A DNA stretch of 64,000 nucleotides. It comes from Planktothricoides raciborskii GIHE-MW2. Its GTDB lineage: Bacteria; Cyanobacteriota; Cyanobacteriia; Cyanobacteriales; Laspinemataceae. The position numbers and the translations under genes are program-made. Under the pieces are notes generated by a model that ran no database searches, was not told the DNA's origin, and saw nothing but the letters and a program-made list of their open reading frames with translations. This document shows, in pieces, positions 1 through 9,125 of the stretch. Location: contig NZ_CP159837.1 of NCBI RefSeq assembly GCF_040564635.1, forward strand, positions 6,683,001-6,747,000, read 5' to 3'. Positions within the stretch are counted from its first letter, which is position 1. Every line of letters starts with the position of its first letter.

Positions 1-1338
1 ATTTTTCACCAAATCGAAAATCCGCGCACTTTCTGCCGTTGCTAATTTCTCTTGTAACTGTTTGCCTAACTCCGGTTTTTCTTTCTTCTCAAACCACTGA
101 GAAATAAAATCATTCACCTGTTCCCCTTCAAAACAAAGAGTGCGATAGGTGTCAAACTTCGGCAAAGTATTGGGGTTTGCCTCCCACACATTCAAACGAC
201 AAGTTAAAACCACTCGCGCTTTATTTACCCATCCCGTCAGGGATTTCGAGATTTGGGTCAGGGGATTGGCGGTTTTCATTTCATCTACCCCATCTAACAA
301 CAGCCACACCTTGCCACTATTAAATAAATCCACTAAGGCTTGTTTTTGCGCTGTTGTCGGTTCCAGTAGGGAAAAAGCATCTTTTAGCCATCTGTTCAGC
401 AAATATTCCTCAAGGGTAAAATCCCCTAAATTCGCCAGAGGTATCCAAATGAGAAAAACCTCTCTGGTAGATAAATATTGGACAATTTGCTGTAACCAAG
501 TGCTTTTCCCCGCCCCCGGTTCCCCAATAATCGCTAAATTTTTATCCGCTTTGGCGATTACCCGATCTAAAAAATCTTGGTAGGCGTAGCGTTTCTCAAT
601 TTCGTTTTCCCCTTGGAGTTGATATTGCTGCATTCCTTGGGTCGAGTCGGGATTTTCCCCACTGCGTCGAGGTTGTTGCTTGGGTTTGACTAACCCCAAG
701 GGCACATAAATATCCACCTCATGTCCCATGCCATATCCTGTTGCTTGGCGTCTCTGGGCTTCTTCATTGAGGAGGTTTGTGCAAATTTCGCGCCAGTCGA
801 TCGGTTTTTCCGCAGGTGTCGCTAATTCTAAATCAGGAACAGAACCGATATTATCAGCCCATTTGTCCTTAATTACCTTTAAATTGTCTTTTTTATCCGC
901 AGTCTGATGCTTTAGTTTGAGGTGAAATTTCCAATAGCCGCTTTTATCATTTTTGCCATGCGGTCTTTTATCTTCTAACAATTTCAAGTCTGTTAAGCAG
1001 TCGAGAACATCCTGGACTGCCTGTTTCTTTTTCTCAGGCGAATCTTTTTTCGTTCCATCTAAAGATGGAGATATTTCTAATGTCTTTCCAATACATTCTG
1101 TCAATGTCCATAAATCATCTTTAGTGATGCCTTTCTCGCTGGTTTGAATTTTGTTTCTCAGTTTTTGTTCAACCTTTCCCGATACCCGCAACTCATCTTC
1201 TTTAACCCATTCCAGCTTAAACGTGGCTTTTAGCTTATCCCCCGGAATGCTAATTTCCTCGTCAGCAAGGGTCAGTAACGCCTCAACTACTTTTAAGACG
1301 TTGCCTAATGTAATTTTATCTTTGCGGTATTTGCCCAT
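1..1338 (-). CDS. NACHT-type STAND NTPase, incomplete at window edge
   Basis: The reading frame opens at ATG 1338 and runs off the left edge after 446 codons, so the C-terminal half is missing. Seen: an N-terminal region of about 170 residues beginning MGKYRKDKITLGNVLKVVEA, a linker with the DWREICTNLL segment near residue 181, then a NACHT core with Walker A GEPGAGKST at about 272-280 and Walker B VWLLLDGVDEM at about 344-354. NACHT proteins are oligomerising signal-transduction ATPases; bacterial members include anti-phage (bNACHT) proteins, normally with a C-terminal sensor that lies outside this window. The N-terminal region recurs as a broken copy at 2873-3230. The gene is divergent from the gene pair starting at 1525. 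Family is clear; a defence role is inferred. Confidence 0.88.
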   Translation of the reverse strand, partial: MGKYRKDKITLGNVLKVVEALLTLADEEISIPGDKLKATFKLEWVKEDELRVSGKVEQKLRNKIQTSEKGITKDDLWTLTECIGKTLEISPSLDGTKKDSPEKKKQAVQDVLDCLTDLKLLEDKRPHGKNDKSGYWKFHLKLKHQTADKKDNLKVIKDKWADNIGSVPDLELATPAEKPIDWREICTNLLNEEAQRRQATGYGMGHEVDIYVPLGLVKPKQQPRRSGENPDSTQGMQQYQLQGENEIEKRYAYQDFLDRVIAKADKNLAIIGEPGAGKSTWLQQIVQYLSTREVFLIWIPLANLGDFTLEEYLLNRWLKDAFSLLEPTTAQKQALVDLFNSGKVWLLLDGVDEMKTANPLTQISKSLTGWVNKARVVLTCRLNVWEANPNTLPKFDTYRTLCFEGEQVNDFISQWFEKKEKPELGKQLQEKLATAESARIFDLVKN

Positions 1339-1367
1339 TGCGACATTTTTGCTAAAAATCAGAGTTG

Positions 1368-1387
1368 TTTGGGCAAATTCGCCCAAA
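1368..1387. promoter_or_regulatory. 20-bp palindrome upstream of the NACHT gene, possible operator
   Basis: TTTGGGCAAATTCGCCCAAA lies 30 bp upstream of the NACHT start codon, in the divergent intergenic region. A further TTGCCCAAA half-site follows at about 1397-1405. Nearly the same palindrome (TTTGGGCGAACTCACCCAAA) sits at 2823-2842 at the same relative place upstream of the broken NACHT N-terminal duplicate, so the site was either copied with the gene or conserved. Operator function is inference. Confidence 0.5.
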
Positions 1388-1524
1388 CGCGAGGCTTGCC
1401 CAAACGCCTAAACCCAATTGTATCATGGGTTTCAGAATTTTTCCCATCGATTTGATTAGGCCAAAACCTAAAGTAACAATTGATCTCGAACAGTCAAACA
1501 CGAGATGAATTGAGGAAGAAATCA

Positions 1525-1887
1525 ATGAGTGAAATACAACTCGGACTATGGGCAGGATACGAACAAGTCATTGATAACTCTGGTAAGCCAAAACGCAAGC
1601 ATAGCCACCGTTACCAACCTGTTATCAGAGACATATCGCCCAATACAGCCCAAACGGAAAATTTTCGCACTCTAAAAGAACTACAAATTACCCAGCAAAT
1701 TTTAGCGGATAGCAGGGCAATTTTAGACAATCACGGGGTTGAAACTTTACAACTAATTTTAAACTCCCTGCCCCATGCTGCCAATTTGCCCAAATCAGAA
1801 CCTAACCCAGAAGCTAATCAACTCTCAAGTTTACCTTTTGACAACTCACTAGATCAGGAGATTTACTATGTCCTTAGCAACCGTTAA
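1525..1887 (+). CDS. Small protein of unknown function, translationally coupled to NERD-like gene
   Basis: 120 residues from ATG 1525, chosen because GAGGAAG lies 7-12 bp upstream; a longer version from TTG 1480 has no comparable ribosome site. The sequence has a basic N-terminal part (GKPKRKHSHRYQP) and a predicted helical centre (FRTLKELQITQQILADSRA); I recognise no family. It overlaps the next gene by 20 bp, so the two are probably co-transcribed and translationally coupled, divergent from the NACHT gene. A partner or regulator of the nuclease is a reasonable guess only. Confidence 0.6.
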   Translation: MSEIQLGLWAGYEQVIDNSGKPKRKHSHRYQPVIRDISPNTAQTENFRTLKELQITQQILADSRAILDNHGVETLQLILNSLPHAANLPKSEPNPEANQLSSLPFDNSLDQEIYYVLSNR

Positions 1888-2791
1888 AGCCGTTAAAGCC
1901 GTTAAACCTATTTGGAAAATATTGCCCAAACATCATGTTTCTCGTGGCGTGGGTTACAGCCAAGAAACTGACTTTATCGTAATTACTGAAACCTGTGTGG
2001 TGGTGATTGAAGCCAAAAGCTATCGTGGTAAAATTATCACCGATCGCGATGCGATGAATAACCAATGGTTTTGCCAAACGGGTAATCACCTAGTCCCGAT
2101 TAAAAGTTGTTGGGGCAAAAATCCTTTTCAACAATGCGATCGCTATACCAAAAGCGTCTTAACAATTTTACAAGATTATCCCCAGACCTTTCCCCTTTGG
2201 CGAGAATTCAAAGACGCCATTCAGTTGCCAACAGTCAAAAGTCTGTTAAATGACCATTTAACATTCCTTGATTTTAATGGCGAAACATTTACTATTGGCT
2301 TAAGCAGTCCTGCATTAGCGAAAATTGCCAATGAAACCCCGAAAAAAGCCGAGTTAATCAAAGCGGCAAACTCTCTCTATCCCCACCAAACTATGCAAGT
2401 TGCGATCGCCCATATTCCCAGAATTCCCCAAATCCCAAAAATTCCCGTTTATGGGGCGATCGTCTTTCCTAAAAATAGCGATATTTCCCAAATTGGTCAT
2501 GGAAATCATCCGCATATTCGAGAAATTGGCACATTTTATCGAGTCACCACCGTGGACTATTTGCCATCGCTGATAGACTGTCTGGAATTAGAGGCTGCCC
2601 AGCATACCAATTACTATCGGTTTTCTCCCTTAAAAATCGAAAATTTATTGTGCGATCGTCCGATTAATTCCAGAAACCTAGAAACTGGGTTTCTTAATGA
2701 AATCTTTGATATTCAGCCACAATTGTCGCAGAAACCCGGTTTCTCAAGCTTATCCTTCTTGCCCAAACAAATCGCGAAACCTTTGATCTAA
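1868..2791 (+). CDS. NERD-like nuclease-related protein
   Basis: 307 residues; ATG 1868 is preceded by AGGAG. The N-terminal third carries GYSQETDFIVITETCVVVIE followed by AKSYRGKI, which fits the D-(x)n-ExK core of the NERD domain, a restriction-endonuclease-like fold often found in DNA-processing or defence proteins. The usual N-terminal helix of NERD proteins looks short. The C-terminal part (residues about 110-260) is not recognised. The last 40 residues (LETGFLNE, QKPGFSS) are encoded by copies of a dispersed AGAAACCCGGTTTCT palindrome, so the natural C-terminus was probably overwritten by repeat DNA. It sits beside a NACHT gene, so a DNA-targeting effector role is plausible but not shown. 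Confidence 0.62.
   Translation: MSLATVKAVKAVKPIWKILPKHHVSRGVGYSQETDFIVITETCVVVIEAKSYRGKIITDRDAMNNQWFCQTGNHLVPIKSCWGKNPFQQCDRYTKSVLTILQDYPQTFPLWREFKDAIQLPTVKSLLNDHLTFLDFNGETFTIGLSSPALAKIANETPKKAELIKAANSLYPHQTMQVAIAHIPRIPQIPKIPVYGAIVFPKNSDISQIGHGNHPHIREIGTFYRVTTVDYLPSLIDCLELEAAQHTNYYRFSPLKIENLLCDRPINSRNLETGFLNEIFDIQPQLSQKPGFSSLSFLPKQIAKPLI
2680..2744. repeat. Dispersed AGAAACCCGGTTTCT palindromes inside the 3' end of a gene
   Basis: Two copies of a 15-bp palindrome (2680-2694 and 2730-2744) lie within the final codons of the NERD-like gene. Further copies occur at 3308-3322, 3358-3372, about 21149-21162 and 21271-21285, all intergenic. Perfect self-complementarity would let each form a hairpin in RNA. 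Confidence 0.8.
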
Positions 2792-2872
2792 TTAGCTTTA
2801 ACCCTTGAATCAACCCAGTGGCTTTGGGCGAACTCACCCAAAGCCACTGCAACTTTTACTGAAAATATCAGA

Positions 2873-3230
2873 ATGCCACGAAAATACGCTAAAAACGAAA
2901 TTACAAATTACAAGGAGCAATGTTCTAAGATTTGTTGAGTCATTACTTGCCCTGACTTATGGGGATAAAATTAGTATTCCAGAAGATAAGCTGGAGAATA
3001 AATTTAAAATTGAATGGACAGGAAAAGACCCGAATCAGTTGTTCATATCCGGTGATAATTCGATTGTCACCAGCAAAAGAACTGTACGTAAAGAAAAGCG
3101 TGAATTAGGCACCACAAAAAAGGATTTATGGATCTTAATTAAAGCATATTGCCAGGACGATCAAGCCTTAAGGCTGCCGAAAAATATAAATAATACTCCC
3201 GCCAATTATCAAAAGTTAGCGGCAGAATAA
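2873..3230 (+). pseudogene. Broken duplicate of the NACHT-protein N-terminal domain
   Basis: ATG 2873 begins MPRKYAKNEIT, then the frame is lost; a second frame continues SNVLRFVESLLALTYGD and KISIPEDKLENKFKIEW. This matches the start of the NACHT protein (MGKYRKDKIT, then GNVLKVVEALLTLADEEISI and PGDKLKATFKLEW) residue for residue along about 80 positions, including a matching TKKDLW/TKDDLW. The break is a perfect 7-bp tandem duplication AATTACA at 2899-2912. The copy includes the upstream palindrome and ends with an unrelated tail; no NTPase core follows. It is a partial duplication that has decayed, or a length-variable switch. Confidence 0.8.
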
Positions 3231-3307
3231 CGCACCAATACAATGCGGAGTAGCTGCGTAAGTCCTTTTTTGTAAATAAATATTGCCGCCGCCTAACACA
3301 AAGCAAA

Positions 3308-3372
3308 AGAAACCGGGTTTCTAAGAAAAATGTCTGCCGACCCACCAGACCCTACAGAGAAACCCGGTTTCT
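3308..3372. repeat. Palindrome pair downstream of clpB, possible terminators
   Basis: Two copies of the AGAAACC(C/G)GGTTTCT palindrome (3308-3322 and 3358-3372) lie immediately after the clpB stop on its strand. They belong to the dispersed family also found in the NERD-like gene and near 21.2 kb. As RNA they would fold into short hairpins and could end clpB transcription. Confidence 0.6.
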
Positions 3373-3375
3373 GAG

Positions 3376-5997
3376 TTACAAAGAAGTCAGCATTTCTGCG
3401 GGCAAACGCTTAAAGGCTAAACGCTCATCTTCTACATCTACAAAAATGAGATCGCCCGTGAGGAAATCTCCCCGCAAAATCGACTTAGCGATCGCTGTTT
3501 CTAGGTAGCGCTGAATTGCCCGTTTTAACGGTCGCGCCCCATAAACCGGATCGTAGCCAATATCGGCAATAAAATCTAAAGCCGATTCTGATAGTTTCAG
3601 GGATAATTTCCGTTCTGCTAAACGTTCTTTCAGCCGTTCCACTTGCAGCTTAATAATTTCCCGCAACTGTTCTTTCACCAAACTGTGGAAAATAATCATA
3701 TCATCCACCCGGTTAAGAAATTCGGGACGGAAACTATTCCGCATGGCTTCCATCACCCGACTCCGCATTTCTTCATAGCGGGAATCATCCCCAGCAATAT
3801 CTAATATATATTGTGAACCGATATTGCTAGTCATAATAATGATGCTATTTTTAAAGTCCACCGTATGACCTTGGGCATCGGTTAATCGCCCATCATCCAA
3901 AATTTGCAGCATAATGTTAAACACATCTGCATGGGCTTTTTCGATTTCATCAAACAAAATTACCGCATAAGGACGACGGCGAATTGCCTCACTGAGTTGC
4001 CCCCCTTCGTCAAATCCCACATATCCAGGAGGGGCACCCAGGAGACGAGAAACGGTGTGTTTCTCCATATATTCCGACATATCAATTCGCACTAAAGCTT
4101 CTTCGGTATCAAATAAATTTGCCGCCAAAGCTTTGGCTAATTCAGTTTTCCCGACCCCCGTCGGCCCAAGGAAAATAAAGCTGGCAATGGGACGATTTGG
4201 ATCGGATAAACCGGCCCGCGATCGCTGAATTGCTTCTGCCACAACTTGCACCGCTGCGTGTTGTCCCACCACCCGTTGATGCAGTTCATCTTCTAAATGT
4301 AGCAGCTTTTCTTTTTCCGATTCGACTAATTTACTCAGGGGAATTCCCGTCCATTTAGAAATAATTTCCGCAATATCAGACTCGGTGACTTCTTCCCGCA
4401 ATAAAGAACTGCCCTTAGTTTGCATTTCCCCTAGATTCTTTTCCGCTTGTTGCAATTGCCGCTGCAAATCAGTCAGCTTGCCATATTGCAATTCTGCCGC
4501 CCGATTATAATCATAATCTCGTTGCGCTTGTTGAATTTCCAAATTCACCCGATCGATGCTTTCTTTAATCGACCGAATATGGTCAATCACATTTTTTTCT
4601 GATTGCCATTGAGCATTAAGAGTCTGCTGAACTGCTTTCAGTTCCCCTAATTCTACTTCTAGCTTATTCAACCGTTCTTTAGATAAAGCGTCCTCCTCTT
4701 TTTTCAGGGATAAACGCTCCATTTCTAACTGGAGAATCTTGCGGTCAACTTCATCAATTTCTTCCGGTTTGGAAGTAATCTCCATTTTTAATTTTGCCGC
4801 CGATTCATCGATTAAATCAATGGCTTTATCCGGGAGGAAGCGATCGCTAATATACCGATTCGACAACATTGCTGCTGCCACCACTGCGGTATCGGCAATT
4901 TTTACCCCGTGATGCACTTCATAGCGTTCTTTTAAACCCCGCAAAATCGAGATCGTATCTTGTACCGTAGGTTCATCCACATACACCGATTGAAACCGCC
5001 GTTCTAAAGCGGCATCTTTTTCTATATACTTGCGATATTCATCCAAAGTTGTTGCCCCAATACAACGCAATTCACCCCGCGCTAACATAGGTTTCAACAA
5101 GTTACCCGCATCCATTGCCCCTTGGGTCGCCCCAGCCCCAACCACCGTATGAATTTCATCGATAAACATAATAATTTGTCCCTGAGAGTCGGTCACTTCT
5201 TTAAGCACCGCTTTCAGGCGTTCTTCAAATTCCCCGCGATATTTTGCCCCGGCAATTAATGCCCCCATATCTAACGCAATTAATTTGCGATCGCGCAAAG
5301 ATTCTGGCACATCTCGGCTAATAATTCGCTGGGCTAAACCCTCAACAATGGCGGTTTTTCCTACCCCCGGTTCCCCAATTAAAACCGGATTATTTTTCGT
5401 CCGACGGGAAAGAATTTGAATCGTCCGGCGCACTTCTTCATCGCGACCAATCACCGGATCGAGTTTACCTTCGCGAGCTAATTGGGTCAGGTCGCGACCA
5501 TATTTTTCTAAAGATTCATACTTGCCTTCAGGATTTTGATCGGTCACTTTATGGGTTCCTCTAATTTGTTGAATAACGTCCTTTATTTTACTTTCGGTTA
5601 AATTAAATTCCTTGAAAATTCCCTGACCAAATCGGCTATCTTTGGCAAAACCCAGCAGCAAATTCTCGATAGAAATAAATTCATCTTTGTACTGCTGGCG
5701 ATATTCTTCTGCCCGATCCAGTAACGTATCTAAACTGCGACCTAAGTAAATCGAAGAACTACTGCCAGAAACTTTCGGCTGATTCCGCATAAACTCTTCG
5801 GTGCGATCGCGCAACTTAGAAAGCGAGACTCCGGCTTTACTAAAAATATTACTAGCCATCCCCTCTTGTTCCAAGAGAGATTTCATCAAATGCTCGCTTT
5901 CGATTTGTTGATGCTGGTTTTGTTTCGCAATATCTGGGGTTCTCACCAAACATTGCCAAGCTTTTTCCGTAAACTTATTTGGGTCGGTAGGTTGCAT
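3376..5997 (-). CDS. clpB: ATP-dependent disaggregase ClpB
   Basis: 873 residues, the usual ClpB length. Seen in order: an N-terminal Clp repeat domain (residues about 1-150), the first AAA+ domain with Walker [10 protein letters not shown] near 205 and [12 protein letters not shown], a middle coiled-coil rich in E, K and Q (about 400-540), the second AAA+ domain with GPTGVGKTE near 605 and a Walker [11 protein letters not shown], and a C-terminal D2-small domain. ClpB works with DnaK/DnaJ/GrpE to rescue aggregated proteins after heat stress. The presence of the full middle domain separates it from ClpA/ClpC. It is transcribed divergently from the HtrA-type protease, another stress gene; no CIRCE element was recognised upstream. 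Confidence 0.97.
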   Translation of the reverse strand: MQPTDPNKFTEKAWQCLVRTPDIAKQNQHQQIESEHLMKSLLEQEGMASNIFSKAGVSLSKLRDRTEEFMRNQPKVSGSSSSIYLGRSLDTLLDRAEEYRQQYKDEFISIENLLLGFAKDSRFGQGIFKEFNLTESKIKDVIQQIRGTHKVTDQNPEGKYESLEKYGRDLTQLAREGKLDPVIGRDEEVRRTIQILSRRTKNNPVLIGEPGVGKTAIVEGLAQRIISRDVPESLRDRKLIALDMGALIAGAKYRGEFEERLKAVLKEVTDSQGQIIMFIDEIHTVVGAGATQGAMDAGNLLKPMLARGELRCIGATTLDEYRKYIEKDAALERRFQSVYVDEPTVQDTISILRGLKERYEVHHGVKIADTAVVAAAMLSNRYISDRFLPDKAIDLIDESAAKLKMEITSKPEEIDEVDRKILQLEMERLSLKKEEDALSKERLNKLEVELGELKAVQQTLNAQWQSEKNVIDHIRSIKESIDRVNLEIQQAQRDYDYNRAAELQYGKLTDLQRQLQQAEKNLGEMQTKGSSLLREEVTESDIAEIISKWTGIPLSKLVESEKEKLLHLEDELHQRVVGQHAAVQVVAEAIQRSRAGLSDPNRPIASFIFLGPTGVGKTELAKALAANLFDTEEALVRIDMSEYMEKHTVSRLLGAPPGYVGFDEGGQLSEAIRRRPYAVILFDEIEKAHADVFNIMLQILDDGRLTDAQGHTVDFKNSIIIMTSNIGSQYILDIAGDDSRYEEMRSRVMEAMRNSFRPEFLNRVDDMIIFHSLVKEQLREIIKLQVERLKERLAERKLSLKLSESALDFIADIGYDPVYGARPLKRAIQRYLETAIAKSILRGDFLTGDLIFVDVEDERLAFKRLPAEMLTSL

Positions 5998-6160
5998 GAT
6001 TAACTCTCCTGGATAGAATCAAATAGAATAACTTTAAATGTGCTGATATTACTGGAAACTTGAATAAAAGTTATCCGGTTAAAATTTAAACGCCGAGCGA
6101 AAAACAGAAACAAAAACTACATAATTCGCGTCTCAGAAGATGTCTAAAGGGAATTTCATC

Positions 6161-6202
6161 TCTCTACTGGTGATTTCTCAAAGCAGAAATCACCAGTAGA
6201 GA
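6161..6202. repeat. Perfect 18-bp inverted repeat between clpB and htrA-like gene
   Basis: TCTCTACTGGTGATTTCT and its exact complement are separated by 6 bp. It lies in the 528-bp divergent region between clpB and the protease gene, about 160 bp upstream of clpB and 320 bp upstream of the protease start. There is no T run, so it does not look like a simple terminator. The rest of the region contains a HIP1-like GCGATCGC pair near 6336-6358 and no ORF that I would call. Confidence 0.7.
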
Positions 6203-6525
6203 AAGGCACTCTCTGTCTTATATATATTAATCCGTAGTGATGCACCGATGATTGGGAAAACCAACCCCACCAAGTAGGGTTTCCCGGTTGAAGCGATCCC
6301 TAGGCTATTATTAAAGTAGAACTTAAGCCTAAAAGCGATCGAGGGCAGCGCGATCGCTTTTAGCTGAAGTCACTTCCTCTGTCTTGTGGTCATGTTGGGT
6401 TCTAAATCCTGTTTCCGAATCAATCAGTTAAGGCAGATTTAGGATCGTCAAATCTGGAATCTGCGGATTAACCACTGTAGATCCGATTAAGTTTTACTCA
6501 AATACTATCCCTTGGATTAACAACT

Positions 6526-7743
6526 ATGCGTGGTTCAAAGTCTTCTATTTCTGGGTTACAACTAGGCAGTTATCTTCTCACCTTCGTTTTAGGCGTGGGG
6601 TTAGCCTTTAGCACTTTGCGGGTGCTATCTTCCGAAGCATCTCCCCCAGCAACCGCCTCAAATTCTCCGGTATCCAGCAGTTTGGTCGCTCTTCAGCCCT
6701 CACCTGCCCCGATTCAAGCTGGTAGTTTTGTGGCCTCAGCAGTGGAACAAGTCGGCCCAGCGGTGGTGAGAATTGATACCGAACGCACAGTCACTCGGCA
6801 AATGGATCCGTTGTTTGAAGACCCATTTTTCCGCCGCTTTTTTGGCGACCAAATGATTCCACAGGTCCCCCAACAAGAACTGCAACGCGGTCAAGGATCT
6901 GGCTTTATCATCGATCGCGAGGGCATCGTCCTCACCAATGCCCACGTGGTGAGTCAAGCGGATAAAGTCACCGTCACCCTCAAAGACGGACGCACTTTTG
7001 AAGGAGAGGTGGCGGGAATTGACGAGGTGATTGATTTAGCAGTGGTCAAAATTAATCCGCGTGGGGAAAATTTACCCTTAGCTAAATTAGGAGATTCTTC
7101 TAATATTCGAGTGGGGGATTGGGCGATCGCCGTGGGCAACCCCTTGGGATTAAATAATACTGTCACCCTGGGAATCATCAGCACCTTATCTCGGTCTTCG
7201 GCGGAAGCGGGAATCCCTGATAAACGAATCGACTTTATTCAAACTGATGCGGCCATTAATCCCGGTAACTCTGGCGGTCCATTGCTCAACGAACGCGGCG
7301 AAGTGATTGGGATTAATACCGCAATTCGGGCTGATGCCAATGGGATTGGTTTTGCGATTCCGATTAACCAAGCCAAAGATGTGAAAGATATCCTAGCCAA
7401 AGGTGGAGAAGTTCCCCATCCTTATGTTGGCATTCAGATGGTGACATTAACTCCTGAACTGGCCAAACAAAATAATAATGACCCGAATTCTACGATTTTC
7501 CTCCCAGAAACCAATGGCGTATTAGTCATGCGAGTGATGCCCAATACTCCTGCGGAAGCGGCGGGCATTCGTCGGGGAGACGTGATTACCAAGGTAGAAA
7601 ATAAAGCCGTCTCCACTGCCGCTCAATTACAAGAAATTGTGGCCAGAAGTAATGTGAATCAAAGTTTACGCTTTGAAATTCAGCGGGGTTCACAGTCTCT
7701 TACCTTGACCGTGCGGACGGCGCAACTGCGAAACGCCTCATAA
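6526..7743 (+). CDS. HtrA/Deg-family serine protease (HhoA/HhoB/HtrA type)
   Basis: 405 residues. An N-terminal hydrophobic segment (about residues 11-34) anchors or exports the protein to the periplasm or thylakoid lumen. The trypsin-like domain has the triad His140 (TNAHVV), Asp170 (DLAVVKI) and Ser249 (NPGNSGGPL). A single PDZ domain follows (about 300-400, with [14 protein letters not shown]). Deg proteases degrade damaged or misfolded envelope and photosynthetic proteins. One PDZ domain and this length fit the cyanobacterial HhoA/HhoB/HtrA trio; I cannot say which of the three. The gene faces away from clpB and ends at a strong hairpin. Confidence 0.93.
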   Translation: MRGSKSSISGLQLGSYLLTFVLGVGLAFSTLRVLSSEASPPATASNSPVSSSLVALQPSPAPIQAGSFVASAVEQVGPAVVRIDTERTVTRQMDPLFEDPFFRRFFGDQMIPQVPQQELQRGQGSGFIIDREGIVLTNAHVVSQADKVTVTLKDGRTFEGEVAGIDEVIDLAVVKINPRGENLPLAKLGDSSNIRVGDWAIAVGNPLGLNNTVTLGIISTLSRSSAEAGIPDKRIDFIQTDAAINPGNSGGPLLNERGEVIGINTAIRADANGIGFAIPINQAKDVKDILAKGGEVPHPYVGIQMVTLTPELAKQNNNDPNSTIFLPETNGVLVMRVMPNTPAEAAGIRRGDVITKVENKAVSTAAQLQEIVARSNVNQSLRFEIQRGSQSLTLTVRTAQLRNAS

Positions 7744-7762
7744 ACAGACATGGGTGGCACCG

Positions 7763-7808
7763 ATCGCCCCAAACCCCCCTAAACCTAGCTTGAGGGGTTT
7801 GGGGCGAT
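7763..7808 (+). terminator. Hairpin after the Deg protease gene
   Basis: ATCGCCCCAAACCCC pairs exactly with GGGGTTTGGGGCGAT over 15 bp around a 16-bp loop, beginning 20 bp after the stop codon. There is no long T run, so termination may be imperfect. The remaining 360 bp to the next gene hold nothing that I recognise. Confidence 0.65.
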
Positions 7809-8171
7809 TGATTAGAGCCGATAATCGCCATATCATCGCCATATCATCGAGTAAGACTGTTGCTACATCGAAGATAAATCAGGAAATAGGGGTAAACGCG
7901 CTGGTTGCGAACCCTATGTTATTTCTCTTTTTCATCACGTTACAGGGTTTTGCCGATTATCCGATTAACAGAACCGCCTACAAACCCCTACAAAGATTTG
8001 TACTTCAGTGATTTGTGCTTCAGTCAGCCTAAAATTCCTGTAGGGCGGGTAGATTTGTGTCAAGCTGACTCTGGGTAAATCAGGGGATAAATTTACCCAG
8101 ATTGGGTCAGTAGTAACTTCCTCCAGAAAATGTATGATTAAATGGATTGATCTACACTGACGGACTAATTA

Positions 8172-8897
8172 ATGATGTATTCTTCTAACTTGGCAAAAGA
8201 GCATAAAAATTCCCTGAATCTGGAGGAAAGTTCTACTCTGCCCCAAATCCGAGGGGTGATTTTTGATATGGATGGGGTGATTACAGATACCATCGAATAT
8301 CATTATCAAACTTGGCAACAATTAGCGGATGAAGAAGGCATTCCTTTTAACCGAGAAGCTAATGAGGAATTACGGGGATTATCTCGGCGAGATTCTTTAA
8401 TAAAAATGCTCGGCGATCGGGAAATTTCTGAGGAAAAAATTCAAGAACTCTTAGATCGCAAAAATCGCTATTATTTAGAATTTATTCAAACAATGAATTC
8501 TGACCAGTTATTGCCCGGAGTCGAGAATTTATTAAATGAATTACGCGCCGCAAATATCAAAACCGGAATTGCTTCAGCCAGTCAAAATGTTCACCGGGTG
8601 GTGGACAGGTTGGGCATCCGCGATCGCATTGATGTGATTACAAATGTTTACAATGTGAATCGCCCTAAACCCGCCCCGGATGTCTTTGTTTACGCTGCGG
8701 AAGAGTTGGGTTTATTGCCCAGAGAATGTTTAGTCATCGAAGATGCCGAATCTGGCATAGAAGCGGCTTTAGCTGCGGGGATGTGGGTGGTGGGTCTCGG
8801 TCCTGGGGATCGCGTAGGACAAGCGCATATTGTGTTACCAAACCTGGAAGGAGTTCACTGGTCAGATTTGCTTTTGGCTATTCAAAGTCTGCGGTGA
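8172..8897 (+). CDS. pgmB: Beta-phosphoglucomutase, HAD superfamily
   Basis: 241 residues. HAD motif I is FDMDGVITDT (nucleophile Asp32, general acid Asp34); the cap helix carries HYQTWQQLADEEGIPF and the substrate-loop ELRGLSRRDSL typical of beta-PGM; motif II/III region has IASASQN and RPKPAPDVF; motif IV is VIEDAESGIEAA. The enzyme converts beta-glucose 1-phosphate to glucose 6-phosphate, normally after maltose or trehalose phosphorolysis. No disaccharide phosphorylase lies next to it here. A generic HAD phosphatase is possible, but LRGLSR and the cap favour beta-PGM. Confidence 0.85.
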   Translation: MMYSSNLAKEHKNSLNLEESSTLPQIRGVIFDMDGVITDTIEYHYQTWQQLADEEGIPFNREANEELRGLSRRDSLIKMLGDREISEEKIQELLDRKNRYYLEFIQTMNSDQLLPGVENLLNELRAANIKTGIASASQNVHRVVDRLGIRDRIDVITNVYNVNRPKPAPDVFVYAAEELGLLPRECLVIEDAESGIEAALAAGMWVVGLGPGDRVGQAHIVLPNLEGVHWSDLLLAIQSLR

Positions 8898-9030
8898 AAA
8901 ATACAATAAAATGTAATATATGTCTCTGGGCGGCAATTTAGCATTAGCTGGCGATCGTGCCTTTTACTTGCCCTCATTCCGCTTGAATAAATTGCCCACA
9001 GAAGATATTAAATTATTGGACAAAAAAATT

Positions 9031-9101
9031 ATTGGGCAATCTCTGAAAATATTGGCAATATTAGCTCATATATTTTATAATATTTTTGGAGATTGTCCAA
9101 T
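9031..9101. repeat. Imperfect inverted repeat upstream of rfbB
   Basis: Two arms of 23 bp (9031-9053 and 9079-9101; left arm ATTGGGCAATCTCTGAAAAT...) match at 20 positions. It ends about 25 bp before the rfbB start codon, so it could act on rfbB leader RNA or be a terminator or small repeat relic from the pgmB side. The surrounding A+T-rich 230 bp hold no convincing gene. Confidence 0.45.
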
Positions 9102-9125
9102 TTGTATTTAAGTGTGATTAATTAA

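Noticed and set aside
149-1411. Plus-strand reading frames opposite the NACHT gene
   Set aside because: They are antisense shadows; the minus strand gives one continuous protein with Walker motifs.
6000-6525. CIRCE heat-shock operator for clpB
   Set aside because: No TTAGCACTC-N9-GAGTGCTAA pattern was found; the 18-bp inverted repeat has a different sequence.
8920-9111. 63-codon ORF between pgmB and rfbB
   Set aside because: No ribosome site, A+T-rich, no family resemblance, and its second half is an inverted repeat.
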